Positions 1 through 10,917 of a stretch of DNA of 64,000 nucleotides are shown here, piece after piece. The stretch's first letter is position 1. Each line of letters opens with the position of its first letter. Where the stretch lies: contig CABRZR010000005.1 of assembly GCA_902475535.1 (NCBI GenBank), positions 73,723 to 137,722 on the forward strand, written 5' to 3'. Below the pieces are notes generated by a model, which saw only the letters and a program-made list of their open reading frames with translations, had not been told where the DNA came from and ran no database searches. The translations under genes and the position numbers were made by a program. This stretch comes from QAMH01 sp900556425 (lineage in GTDB: Bacteria > Actinomycetota > Coriobacteriia > Coriobacteriales > QAMH01).

Positions 1-2851
<2,851 letters not shown>

Positions 2852-2892
2852 GTAATGAAACCTTTCAAATCAACTTTCGAACAGGTCGCGGC

Positions 2893-2990
2893 ATGGGCGC
2901 TTCGCCTCGACGGTCGCTCCCCGACAGCCCGCTTCGCGGTCTTCACGGCTCGCTCCCTTGGACCTCGGCTTCGCATCCCATGCTGCGATC
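2893..2990. repeat. dispersed intergenic repeat, copy A (between carA and carB)
   Basis: The carA-carB gap contains a G+C-rich block whose core (about 2908-2972, starting CGACGGTCGCTCCCCGACAG) is closely matched by the reverse complement of 7359-7414 upstream of pyrR. Shared pieces include CGACAGCCCGCTT and GCTCCCTTGGACCTC. It is non-coding in any credible frame and lies inside the pyrimidine transcript. Copy B carries long flanking inverted repeats; copy A looks like a diverged or partial member. Confidence 0.7.
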
Positions 2991-3019
2991 GAGCCTCGGC
3001 AAGGCGCTTACTTCGCAAT

Positions 3020-4267
3020 CTATGCCGTGCTTCGCACGTCCCGTACCTCGATATCCAAATAGTCGCTTCGGCCGTCCATCAGGCGGGAGAACGCCTCGAA
3101 GAGATACGAGGAATCGTGCGGACCGGGATCTGCCTCCGGATGGTATTGCACCGAGAACACGGGGTGATCGAGAAACGCCATGCCCTCCGGCGTGCCGTCG
3201 TTGAGGTTGACATGCGTGAGCTGAATACGGCCAAACTCACGCGACTCGACGACGGGAGCGATGTGATGCTCGCTCCAAAACAGCAGATTATCGGGATGCT
3301 CGGCAAGACCGCCCGAAAGCTCGGGCACAAGTGGTCCGATGCTCTCAAAGACCTGGCCGAAGCCGTGATTCTGCGCCGTGATCTCGACAGCTCCCGTACG
3401 CAGGTTCATGACGGGCTGATTACCACCATGATGGCCGTATTTGAGCTTCTCGATACGAGCACCGGCGGCAATGGAGAGCATCTGGTGGCCAAGGCAAATG
3501 CCAAAGACCGGAAGCTTTCCGATAAGCCGGTGAGCAAGTTCGTATGCCGGCGCAACCGCCTGCGGATCTCCCGGTCCATTGGAGAGAAAGACGCCATCGG
3601 GATTAAGGGCGAAAACATCGTCAAGTGCCGTGTCCCAGGGCACGACCGTCACATCGCATCCATGCGTGCGTAGACCATCGAGTATGCCCGTCTTGATGCC
3701 ACAGTCAAGGGCGACGACATGATGACGACCGCCACCGGAAAGCGACGCGAGCTCATAAGGCTGCTCGCAGGAGACCTCGGCGGCGAAGTTGTGCCCGACG
3801 ATTCCAGAAGACCCTTCAAGACGCTTCGCAAGGCTCGGAATGTCATCGCATTCCGTCGAGATGACCGCCTTCATCGCGCCATGCTCGCGCACGTGCCGCA
3901 CGAGCTTGCGCGTGTCGATACCTTCGATGGCAACGATGTCACGAGCGGCAAGATACGCGGGCAGCGACATCTCCGCACGAAAGTTACTCGGAGTGTCACA
4001 CATGGCGCGCACGACGAGACCACGGCAAAAGCAGCCCCGTGATTGGGCATCGGCTTCGTTCACACCATAGTTGCCGATGTGCGGATAGGTCATCGCCACA
4101 ATCTGGCCTGCATATGAGGGATCACTCAGGATTTCCTGGTAACCGCTCATCGAGGTGTTGAAGACGATTTCGCCGAAGGCCTCGCCCGCACATCCGCAGG
4201 CATGGCCCTCAAAGGTCGTTCCGTCCTCGAGCATGAGAACGGCTGGCATAGTGCTATGCAATGACAT
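3020..4267 (-). CDS. carA: carbamoyl-phosphate synthase small subunit (glutaminase)
   Basis: CarA hydrolyses glutamine and channels ammonia to CarB. The protein has the N-terminal CPSase small-chain domain (SMSGYQEILSDPSYAGQIV) and a C-terminal class I amidotransferase domain. The nucleophile cysteine is in GICLGHQM and the His-Glu pair in QYHPEADPGP. I place the start at ATG 4267 (415 residues): the AAGGGAG ribosome binding site at 4274-4280 abuts an upstream in-frame ATG at 4273 but sits 6 nt from 4267. That ribosome binding site forms one arm of a hairpin with a PyrR-binding loop, so translation is probably repressed when pyrimidine nucleotides are plentiful. Confidence 0.96.
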   Translation of the reverse strand: MSLHSTMPAVLMLEDGTTFEGHACGCAGEAFGEIVFNTSMSGYQEILSDPSYAGQIVAMTYPHIGNYGVNEADAQSRGCFCRGLVVRAMCDTPSNFRAEMSLPAYLAARDIVAIEGIDTRKLVRHVREHGAMKAVISTECDDIPSLAKRLEGSSGIVGHNFAAEVSCEQPYELASLSGGGRHHVVALDCGIKTGILDGLRTHGCDVTVVPWDTALDDVFALNPDGVFLSNGPGDPQAVAPAYELAHRLIGKLPVFGICLGHQMLSIAAGARIEKLKYGHHGGNQPVMNLRTGAVEITAQNHGFGQVFESIGPLVPELSGGLAEHPDNLLFWSEHHIAPVVESREFGRIQLTHVNLNDGTPEGMAFLDHPVFSVQYHPEADPGPHDSSYLFEAFSRLMDGRSDYLDIEVRDVRSTA

Positions 4268-4275
4268 GTTCATCT

Positions 4276-4309
4276 CCCTTGTCGGTCTCACGGGACCGCT
4301 CGTTAAAGG
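4276..4309 (-). promoter_or_regulatory. PyrR-binding RNA hairpin masking the carA ribosome binding site
   Basis: On the minus strand a lower stem pairs CCTT with AAGG of the ribosome binding site. Above it CGGTC pairs with GACCG around the loop CCGTGA. The motif GGTCCCGTGAGACC fits the known PyrR-binding consensus ARUCCNGNGAGGYU. An element of the same 34-nt length and arrangement precedes pyrR. The direct overlap with the Shine-Dalgarno sequence points to translational repression, as described for mycobacterial PyrR, rather than Bacillus-type attenuation. The regulatory role is inferred. Confidence 0.8.
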
Positions 4310-4332
4310 TTGTATGACCGCAGGGAACTATA

Positions 4333-4356
4333 GCACCCGCATCGAAGTGCGGGTGC
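4333..4356 (-). terminator. strong stem-loop between pyrC and carA
   Basis: A perfect 9-bp stem (GCACCCGCA / TGCGGGTGC) closes a 6-nt loop just after the pyrC stop. No run of T follows on the minus strand, so it is more likely a weak terminator, a processing site or an mRNA-stabilising hairpin than a full intrinsic terminator. Confidence 0.4.
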
Positions 4357-4383
4357 ATTTGTTCACATACTTGAAACGAAAAG

Positions 4384-5685
4384 CTAGAAGGTCACGACAC
4401 CATCTTCCATGCTGGCATAACCATCTACGAAGACATCCGTTGGACGCCCGGTGAGTTTCCATCCGAGAAACGCCGAGTTCTTGGAGCGTGAGTAGAAGTC
4501 ATCGGCCTCGACCACCCAATCAAGAGCCGGATCGATGATGGTGTAGTCAGCCGTAGATCCCTCGCGCAGCTCGACTTGCTCCACGCCAATGAGATTGCGC
4601 GGCGCGATGGACGTGACCTCCACGAGACGCTGCCAGCTCATCTTACCCGGCAGCACGAGCTCGGTAAGCAATAGGCCAAGCGCCGTCTCGAGACCCGTCG
4701 TGCCAAAGGGCGCACGGTTGAACTCGAGAGCCTTCTCGTGGGCGGCATGCGGAGCATGGTCGGTGGCAACCATATCTATGCGCCCGTCGATGAGGGCCTC
4801 CTGCAAGGCGAGGTTATCCTCCTTGGTGCGCAGCGGCGGATTCATCTTGAGATTCGTGTCGTAATTGTCTGCCTTGATGTCATCTTCGTTGAGGAAGAGG
4901 TGGTGGGGCGTTACCTCGCAGGTGACGGGAACACCCTCGGCCTTTGCACGAGCGACCATGTCGACAGCGCGCGCCGTGGTGAGATGTTGGATGTGGACGT
5001 GGCAACCCGTGAGGCGCGCAAGCTCGATATCGCGCATGATCTGCGTTTCCTCGCCTGCGGCAGGCCAACCGGCGAGGCCCAGGCGTGTCGAGACGACACC
5101 CTCGTTGACCACGCCAGCGCCGACGATGTCCTCCATCTGACAGTGGCTCAGCACCGGTGCATCGAACATCTTGGCATAATCGAGCACCTGGCGCATCATG
5201 CCGCCGTCCTGGATACCATGGCCATCATCGGAAAACGCAACGGCACCGGCGGCGACCATATCGCCCATCTCGGCAAGCTCCTTGCCGGCAAGCCCCTTGG
5301 TGCAGGCACCAAGCGGATAGATGCGCGTGCGGCCCGGCTCCCAGGCACCCTTTTCAAGAAGGTACTCGACCATGGCACCCGTGTCGATCACGGGATTGGT
5401 GTTGGCCATGGGCACGACGCCCGTGAACCCCCCATGGGCAGCGGCGCGCATGCCGGTGATGATGTCTTCCTTGTATTCCTGGCCCGGATCGCGAAAGTGC
5501 ACGTGCACGTCGACCATACCGGGGACGAGGTACTTGCCCGTGCAATCCTTCACGAGGAGCTTCTCGGGCAGTTCGATATCCGTGCCGACGGCGACGACGA
5601 GGCCATCGCGCACGAGAACGTTCGTTACCTCGTCAATCCCGTTTTGCGGATCGATCACATGGGCATCTTTAAGCAGCAGCGCCAT
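4384..5685 (-). CDS. pyrC: dihydroorotase
   Basis: PyrC cyclises N-carbamoyl-aspartate to dihydroorotate. The sequence is a class I zinc amidohydrolase of 433 residues. The first metal motif DVHVHFRDPGQ is at about residues 59-69, followed by SHCQ, IQHL and the catalytic DHAPH near the C-terminus. The start is ATG 5685, with ribosome binding site GGAGG 8 nt upstream; the open frame continues further upstream into pyrB but without a credible start. The first codons overlap the last 17 nt of pyrB, which suggests translational coupling within the pyr operon. Confidence 0.96.
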   Translation of the reverse strand: MALLLKDAHVIDPQNGIDEVTNVLVRDGLVVAVGTDIELPEKLLVKDCTGKYLVPGMVDVHVHFRDPGQEYKEDIITGMRAAAHGGFTGVVPMANTNPVIDTGAMVEYLLEKGAWEPGRTRIYPLGACTKGLAGKELAEMGDMVAAGAVAFSDDGHGIQDGGMMRQVLDYAKMFDAPVLSHCQMEDIVGAGVVNEGVVSTRLGLAGWPAAGEETQIMRDIELARLTGCHVHIQHLTTARAVDMVARAKAEGVPVTCEVTPHHLFLNEDDIKADNYDTNLKMNPPLRTKEDNLALQEALIDGRIDMVATDHAPHAAHEKALEFNRAPFGTTGLETALGLLLTELVLPGKMSWQRLVEVTSIAPRNLIGVEQVELREGSTADYTIIDPALDWVVEADDFYSRSKNSAFLGWKLTGRPTDVFVDGYASMEDGVVTF

Positions 5686-6604
5686 TGTCTTCGCCTCCAA
5701 GCAGTAGGTACATGACAGCCATGCGCACGGCAACTCCCGAATTGACCTGATCGAGAATCACGGCACGGTCGGAATCGGCGGCATCTTGCGAAAGCTCGAC
5801 ACCACGGTTGATGGGGCCCGGGTGCATGATGATCGCATCGTCTTTCATCGCGTCCATGCGTGCGAGATTGATGCCGTAGAGCATCGCGTACTCCCGTAGC
5901 GATGGTAACGCGGCGGATTCGAGGCGCTCTTGCTGGATGCGCAGCATGTAGACGACGTCGAGCTCCGGCAAAACGTCATCGAGCGTATAGGAGCAACGCG
6001 CTCCCAGGACATCGGGACGTGCCGGCATGAGCGTAGGCGGACCGATTACGATGGGCTCGGCCCCCATGATCTTGAGCAGCGGCACGAGGGAGCCGACGAC
6101 ACGGGAATGCGCGATGTCACCCACGATGCCGACCTTGAGGCCGTCGATGTGGCCAAGCGTCTCGCGAATCGTGAAGGCGTCGAGCAGTGCCTGGGTGGGA
6201 TGCTGATGCTTGCCATCGCCACCGTTGACCACATGGGCGCCCATATGCTGGGTCAGGATGCGCGGAGCTCCCTCCTGCTTGCTGCGCACGACGATAAGAT
6301 CGCAGTTCATGGCATCGAGCGTCTCGGCCGTGTCGGCCAGGGTCTCGCCCTTGGTGGTCGAGGAGCTCGATGCCGAGAAGTTGATGACATCGCCCGAAAG
6401 GCGCTTGCCGGCGATCTCGAAGCTCGTGCGCGTGCGCGTCGAGGGTTCGAGGAAGAGGTTGATGATGGTTCGACCGCGCAGCGTGGGGAGCTTCTTGATT
6501 GTGCGGTCGTTGACCTCCTTGAAGCTCTTTGCCGTGTCGAGAATCTCGATTATCTCATCTGCAGAGTATTCGTCGATATCGATGAGGTGCTTGTGCTGCA
6601 ACAT
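5669..6604 (-). CDS. pyrB: aspartate carbamoyltransferase catalytic subunit
   Basis: PyrB condenses carbamoyl phosphate with aspartate, the first committed pyrimidine step. The 311-residue length is normal. The carbamoyl-phosphate loop STRTRTSFE is at about residues 55-63, and the later HPTQALLD and HPGPINRG motifs are intact. Its start codon touches the pyrR stop at 6604 and its end overlaps pyrC, so pyrR-pyrB-pyrC is one tightly packed unit. No pyrI regulatory chain is present in the window. Confidence 0.97.
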   Translation of the reverse strand: MLQHKHLIDIDEYSADEIIEILDTAKSFKEVNDRTIKKLPTLRGRTIINLFLEPSTRTRTSFEIAGKRLSGDVINFSASSSSTTKGETLADTAETLDAMNCDLIVVRSKQEGAPRILTQHMGAHVVNGGDGKHQHPTQALLDAFTIRETLGHIDGLKVGIVGDIAHSRVVGSLVPLLKIMGAEPIVIGPPTLMPARPDVLGARCSYTLDDVLPELDVVYMLRIQQERLESAALPSLREYAMLYGINLARMDAMKDDAIIMHPGPINRGVELSQDAADSDRAVILDQVNSGVAVRMAVMYLLLGGEDNGAAA

Positions 6605-7224
6605 CAGCGGTCACCTCCGAGGACCTTGTTGAAGGCTTGCGAAAGCTCGCCCGTGCTCTGAACGGGCGCCGATCCGATGTGACCCTGCGCCTGAAGTATC
6701 TCGACGCTCGTGCGACCGTCGATAACGTCGGCGAAAAAGCGAACCGACTCATCCTTGCTACTCGGAACGTTCTTGCCAACGAAGTCCGCACGAATGGGAA
6801 GCTCGCGATGGCCACGATCGACCAACACAGCAAGCTGGATGCGATCGGGACGACCGTAATCCATGAGGGCGTCCATGGCCGCGCGAATGGTGCGTCCGGT
6901 ATAGAGCACGTCATCGACGAGCACGACCGTCTTGCCCTCGAGCGTAAAGGGGATTTCGGTTGTATGCACGACCGGCGCGAGGAAGTTCTCGACATCGTCG
7001 CGATAAAAGCTGATGTCGAGCCTGCCGACGGGCACCTTCACCCCCTCGATTTGCTCGATGCGCTTGGCAAGACTCGCGGCGAGAAGGTCACCGCGGGTCA
7101 CGATGCCGACGAGCGCGATGCTCTGGGCACCGTCATTGGATTCGAGGATTTCGTGCGCGATGCGCGTGAGCGAGCGGTCGATGGCAGCCGCGTCCATGAC
7201 GACCGTCTTCGTCAGATCTGACAT
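6604..7224 (-). CDS. pyrR: bifunctional pyr operon regulator / uracil phosphoribosyltransferase
   Basis: PyrR senses UMP/UTP and binds pyr mRNA; many homologues also convert uracil and PRPP to UMP. The PRPP-binding signature VVLVDDVLYTGRTIRAA is intact and the length (about 206 residues) is close to the usual 180-200. I choose ATG 7224 because the AAGGGAG ribosome binding site is 9 nt upstream; an in-frame GTG at 7230 lies only 3 nt from it. The gene is first in the operon and carries its own PyrR-type hairpin, so autoregulation is likely. The protein continues past its PRTase core with the typical SVEILQ end. Confidence 0.95.
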   Translation of the reverse strand: MSDLTKTVVMDAAAIDRSLTRIAHEILESNDGAQSIALVGIVTRGDLLAASLAKRIEQIEGVKVPVGRLDISFYRDDVENFLAPVVHTTEIPFTLEGKTVVLVDDVLYTGRTIRAAMDALMDYGRPDRIQLAVLVDRGHRELPIRADFVGKNVPSSKDESVRFFADVIDGRTSVEILQAQGHIGSAPVQSTGELSQAFNKVLGGDR

Positions 7225-7235
7225 AATCACCTACT

Positions 7236-7269
7236 CCCTTGTCGGCCTCTCGGGACCGCCATTTAAAGG
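7236..7269 (-). promoter_or_regulatory. PyrR-binding RNA hairpin masking the pyrR ribosome binding site
   Basis: The upper stem CGGTC/GGCCG closes the loop CCGAGA, and CCTT pairs with the AAGG of the pyrR ribosome binding site below it. GGTCCCGAGAGGCC matches the PyrR-binding consensus ARUCCNGNGAGGYU. Geometry and length (34 nt) equal those of the carA element at 4276-4309. The stem carries a U-G pair where the carA copy has U-A, so pairing is kept despite the base change. Confidence 0.8.
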
Positions 7270-7305
7270 TTTGGAACTGTCCAGGTCATACTAGCACGGA
7301 CACAC

Positions 7306-7447
7306 TGTCATTTCGAGCGAAGTGAGCAGAGTCGAGCTCAGGCGGGCAGGCGCTCCGTGAAGCGGAGGTCCAAGGGAGCGCGCCGTAAAGCGGGCTGTCG
7401 GGAAGCGACCGTCGGAGCGGAGCGGAGCGCCTGCCCGCCGTGACAGT
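7306..7447. repeat. MITE-like intergenic repeat, copy B (pyrR / SRAP gene)
   Basis: The element is bounded by 8-bp inverted ends (CACTGTCA at 7306-7313, TGACAGTG at 7440-7447). Inside is a 17-bp perfect inverted repeat (7341-7357 with 7423-7439, arm GGCGGGCAGGCGCTCCG). Its left part, ATTTCGAGCGAAGTGAGCAGAGTCGAG, resembles the block at 52514-52557, and its interior matches copy A at 2908-2972 in inverted orientation. No transposase is encoded, so it would be non-autonomous. Confidence 0.7.
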
Positions 7448-7473
7448 GAATCAAAAAGGGCTACCATGGGTCC

Positions 7474-8100
7474 ATGTGCAAGGAATGCGACATACTTACC
7501 TATGACGAGGTGCTCAAGCTCATAGAGGAAATCACCGCTCGGGAGCCCCTGCGTGTCGAACCTCGCCAACTCGAGCTGCCTATCAAGGCGTATCCTCAGT
7601 CGATCGCCCCGCTCATCGTGGCAAACTTCGATACCGCGCTCGGCTCCAGGAGCGTCCCCAACAGCGCACTGCTCGCTCGCGAGCTATCCTGGGGCTTCGA
7701 CCAATCGTGGAAACCCGGCGTCATCTTCAACACGCGCATCGAAAGCGCCACAAAGCCCCTGTGGCACGACTCGATAACGCATCGTCGCTGCATACTTCCC
7801 GTACGCTCGTTCTTCGAGACGCACGAGTCAGAGACCGTCTCCTCGCCCAAGACGGGACGCCCCATCAATCGTCCCTACGAATTCGTGTCCTCCACCAGCG
7901 ATGTCATGCTCATCGGCTGCATCTGGAAGGATGATTGCTTCTCGATGATGACGACGCAGGCAAACGCAAGCATGATGGCAGTGCATCACCGCATGCCACT
8001 TATCGTGCGTCAAGAAGAACTGCCAATCTGGTTCAGCGGCGACTACGCAAGCCTCGCGAACCGCGATGCCATCACGCTCGAATGCGCACCGGCGATATAG
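7474..8100 (+). CDS. SRAP-domain protein (HMCES/YedK family)
   Basis: SRAP proteins shield abasic sites in single-stranded DNA by forming a covalent thiazolidine link through the cysteine exposed after Met removal. Here Cys2 is present (MCKEC instead of the usual MCGR), with Asn86 and Arg88 in FNTRIE, Glu115 in RSFFE, and His171/172 in HHRMPLIV. These are the expected active-site positions. At 208 residues it is of ordinary length. It is divergent from the pyr operon and convergent with nfo, which encodes an AP endonuclease, placing two abasic-site repair proteins side by side. No LexA box is visible upstream. Confidence 0.9.
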   Translation: MCKECDILTYDEVLKLIEEITAREPLRVEPRQLELPIKAYPQSIAPLIVANFDTALGSRSVPNSALLARELSWGFDQSWKPGVIFNTRIESATKPLWHDSITHRRCILPVRSFFETHESETVSSPKTGRPINRPYEFVSSTSDVMLIGCIWKDDCFSMMTTQANASMMAVHHRMPLIVRQEELPIWFSGDYASLANRDAITLECAPAI

Positions 8101-8125
8101 AAGCGTTTGGATGCTGATGGACATA

Positions 8126-8149
8126 AGCGCAGACGAATTACGCTGCGCT
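8126..8149. terminator. possible bidirectional stem-loop between the SRAP gene and nfo
   Basis: A 7-bp stem (AGCGCAG / CTGCGCT) with a 10-nt loop lies between two convergent genes and overlaps the nfo stop codon. There is no T-run on either strand, so the terminator role rests mainly on position. Confidence 0.35.
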
Positions 8150-8990
8150 ATCCCTTCACCGCGTTGCGGAAGAAGGCAATCTCCTTTGCGTAGCCATCAA
8201 GCTCGTTGGGGGTCTCGAGGATGCACGGAAGACCTTGCAGCGCGGGATGTTTGAGGACGCGGACGAGGGCATCCGCCCCTATCTCGCCCTCACCGATTCG
8301 TGCATGGCGATCCTTATGAGCCCCGCACACGTTGAGCGAATCATTGACATGCAGCGCCTTGAGATGGTCGATCCCGATGACCTTGTCAAACTCGTCAAGT
8401 ACGCCATCGAGATCGCCCTTGATGTCGTAGCCCGCATCCCAGACATGGCAGGTATCGAGGCACACGCCGACCTTCTCGGGATGCTTCATGCGCTCGCGGA
8501 TCGCGGCAAGCTCCTCGAAGGTCGAGCCGACCTCTGATCCCTTTCCCGCCATCGTCTCGAGCAACAGCGTCGTCGTCTGGTCGGCCGTGATGACTTGGTT
8601 CAGAGTCTCGGCAATCTGCTCGATACCCACCTCGGCGCCCTGACCCGTATGAGAGCCCGGATGCATGTTGAAGTACTGTCCAGGCGTGTACTCCATGCGT
8701 GCCAAATCATCATCGAGCGCCTCGTGCGCAAACTCGCGTACTGACTCCTTGGCAGAGCAAGGATTAATCGTATAGGAACCATGCGCGACGATCGTTCCCA
8801 TGCCGATTTCCTCGCAAGCACTCTCGAAACGCTTGATATCCTCGGGGTCGATGGCTTTGGTGGCACCACCGCGAGGATTGCGCGTGAAAAAGGCGAACGT
8901 ATTGGCTCCGATGTCCTGCGCCGTGCGGGCCATCGCCTCATAACCCTTACTCGACGAGAGATGACAGCCTATGACGAGTTCTTGTTGCAT
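8148..8990 (-). CDS. nfo: deoxyribonuclease IV (endonuclease IV)
   Basis: Nfo cleaves DNA 5' of abasic sites using three zinc ions. The TIM-barrel ligand motifs appear in order: GCHLSSSKG, AHGSY, NMHPGSH, LLETMAGKG, CLDTCHVWDAGYD, ALHVNDS, HARIGEGEIG and CILETP. The length of 280 residues is typical. A GGGGGC ribosome binding site precedes ATG 8990. It is convergent with the SRAP gene and followed on the same strand, upstream, by coaBC. Confidence 0.96.
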   Translation of the reverse strand: MQQELVIGCHLSSSKGYEAMARTAQDIGANTFAFFTRNPRGGATKAIDPEDIKRFESACEEIGMGTIVAHGSYTINPCSAKESVREFAHEALDDDLARMEYTPGQYFNMHPGSHTGQGAEVGIEQIAETLNQVITADQTTTLLLETMAGKGSEVGSTFEELAAIRERMKHPEKVGVCLDTCHVWDAGYDIKGDLDGVLDEFDKVIGIDHLKALHVNDSLNVCGAHKDRHARIGEGEIGADALVRVLKHPALQGLPCILETPNELDGYAKEIAFFRNAVKG

Positions 8991-9013
8991 TGTTTGCCCC
9001 CGATAACGCCCGT

Positions 9014-10180
9014 CTACGGGCGATTAAGCAACCGGTCGAAGAGCTCGCGGGCGATGAGACGCTTGGGAAGGACGGGGAGCTCCTCGACGTCATCGGCACC
9101 CACGAACCAGACGCGATTGTCGGCAGAACCCATGCCCAGCTCTCCCGAGACATCGTTTGCCACGACGAGATCGGCGTTCTTGGAGAGGAGCTTCTTGCGT
9201 GCCGACGCGAGAACATCACAGGTCTCCGCGGCGTAGGTCACGACCTTGGTAGCACCCTTGTCTGCCGCAAGCGTCGCCGCGATGTCGGGATTGGGAACGA
9301 ACTTGACCAGCAGGTCCTCCCCATCGTGCTTGATCTTCTGCTCCCGAACCGCCTCTGGTTTCCAGTCCGAGACGGCCGCGACGAAGACGGCGATATCGGC
9401 ATCGGCAAAAGGCCCCCTGCACGCATCAAGCATCTCGTCAGCCGTGCGCACGGGGATGACTTCGACGCCCTCGGGAGCGGCAAGCGCGACAGGGCCAGAA
9501 ACGAGCGTGACCTGTGCTCCCCGATCTCGTGCCTCCGCCGCGATGGCATAACCGGATTTGCCGCTGCTTCCGTTGCTGATATAGCGTACGGGATCGAGCG
9601 GTTCTTGGGTGGGTCCTGCCGTTACGAGCACGTGCATGCCCTCCATGTCACGTGAGCGCGCAAGCACGTCGAACGTTGCCTGCACGATGGCTTCCGGCTC
9701 GGCCAGACGCCCCGCTCCGACATCTCCGCAGGCAAGGTAGCCGCTATCGGGATACACGATGGTGCAACCGCGTGCCTCGAGCGTGGCGATGTTTTCCTGC
9801 GTGGCAGCATCGCGCCACATCTCGACATTCATGGCAGGCGCTATGACAAGTGGCACCTTCGTGGCAAGCGCCGTCGTGGTGAGCAGATCGTCGGCAACTC
9901 CTCGCGCAATCTTCGCGATAACGTTTGCCGTGGCAGGCGCAATGAGAAATACGGCAGGCTCCTTGGCAAGGGAGACGTGGTGGATGGGATCACCAGGCTC
10001 ATCGAAGAGCCCAACGGCAACCTCATGGCCCGAAAGCGCCCGAAAGGTGGTAGGGCCCACGAACTCGGTGGCATGCTCGGTCATGACGACCTTGACATCT
10101 TGACCGGCCTTTTGAAGCAGCCTCAATATCTCGCACGACTTGTAGGCCGCAATGCAACCCGTGACGCCTAGCAAGATCAC
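9014..10180 (-). CDS. coaBC: bifunctional phosphopantothenoylcysteine decarboxylase / phosphopantothenate-cysteine ligase
   Basis: This protein carries out two steps of coenzyme A synthesis. The N-terminal CoaC flavoprotein half (about 1-185) shows GVTGCIAAYKS, the active-site His in DPIHHVSLA, the PAMNVEMW substrate motif, and the catalytic Cys in GYLACGDVGAGRL. The C-terminal CoaB half begins with LVTAGPTQEPLDPVRYISN and includes the nucleotide-binding region GSSGKSGYAIA. The start is GTG 10180, overlapping the preceding gene's stop as GTGA, so the pair is translationally coupled. Confidence 0.96.
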   Translation of the reverse strand: MILLGVTGCIAAYKSCEILRLLQKAGQDVKVVMTEHATEFVGPTTFRALSGHEVAVGLFDEPGDPIHHVSLAKEPAVFLIAPATANVIAKIARGVADDLLTTTALATKVPLVIAPAMNVEMWRDAATQENIATLEARGCTIVYPDSGYLACGDVGAGRLAEPEAIVQATFDVLARSRDMEGMHVLVTAGPTQEPLDPVRYISNGSSGKSGYAIAAEARDRGAQVTLVSGPVALAAPEGVEVIPVRTADEMLDACRGPFADADIAVFVAAVSDWKPEAVREQKIKHDGEDLLVKFVPNPDIAATLAADKGATKVVTYAAETCDVLASARKKLLSKNADLVVANDVSGELGMGSADNRVWFVGADDVEELPVLPKRLIARELFDRLLNRP

Positions 10181-10902
10181 GAGTCATCCCCCTCCCCTTG
10201 CGGGACGACCATCATGCGATGGCAATTGGGGCATTCGGCGATCTCGCCACCCTTGCGCAGCTTGGCGAGCATGCCATCGAGAATAGTCGATCGACATGCC
10301 GTGCAATGGTCGTCTTCAAGGCGGGAGACGGCAACGCCGTTCTTTTCGGCACGCAATGCCTCATAGCGTTGCGCCATGGCTGAATCAAGTTGGGCTATGA
10401 GCGCCGCACGCTTGGTCTCGAGCTCGCTAATGTGCGCCTTGATTGCGCTACCCTTCTGCTTGAAGCTCTCGGTATGATGCGCCTCGGCATGGTCGGTCTT
10501 GGCAAGGGCCTGGGCCACCTGCTCGGCAAGGTTATCGACCTTTATCTGACGCTCGAGCAACTCGTCTTGCTCGATGGCGATGTTCTTCTGACGCTTGACC
10601 TGGCCCTCCATATCGCGCGTGATGGATGCAGTGGCACGGTAATCTGCATTCGTGTCGAGCTTTTCCTGCAGGGCCTTGATCTTGGCGATGACACGCTCCT
10701 CTTCGGCCTGGAGTTTGGCGAGCTTGCCCTCGACTTCATCGAGAAGCTCCACGACCTGATCTTGCTTGCCCTTGATTTCCTTGCGCTTTGCACGGCAATC
10801 CATGATCGCCTTGAGTTCGGGCAGCTCGTCCAGTTCGCGTTTGGAACGCATGATCTGCGTATCGCAGTCCTGCAAATCGAGAAGCACCTTGCTATCGGAC
10901 AT
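10177..10902 (-). CDS. C4-type zinc-ribbon coiled-coil protein (DUF164 family)
   Basis: The first 180 or so residues are a long charged coiled coil rich in Lys, Glu and Gln. The C-terminus is a zinc ribbon with two CxxC pairs (CTAC and CPNC). This is the architecture of the DUF164/CsaA-like zinc-ribbon family widespread in actinobacteria, often encoded next to a Nif3-like gene, as here. Its biochemical function is not established; binding of nucleic acid or a protein partner has been proposed for relatives. The ribosome binding site AAGGAG lies 8 nt before ATG 10902. Confidence 0.88.
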   Translation of the reverse strand: MSDSKVLLDLQDCDTQIMRSKRELDELPELKAIMDCRAKRKEIKGKQDQVVELLDEVEGKLAKLQAEEERVIAKIKALQEKLDTNADYRATASITRDMEGQVKRQKNIAIEQDELLERQIKVDNLAEQVAQALAKTDHAEAHHTESFKQKGSAIKAHISELETKRAALIAQLDSAMAQRYEALRAEKNGVAVSRLEDDHCTACRSTILDGMLAKLRKGGEIAECPNCHRMMVVPQGEGDDS

Positions 10903-10917
10903 GGATCAATCTCCTTC

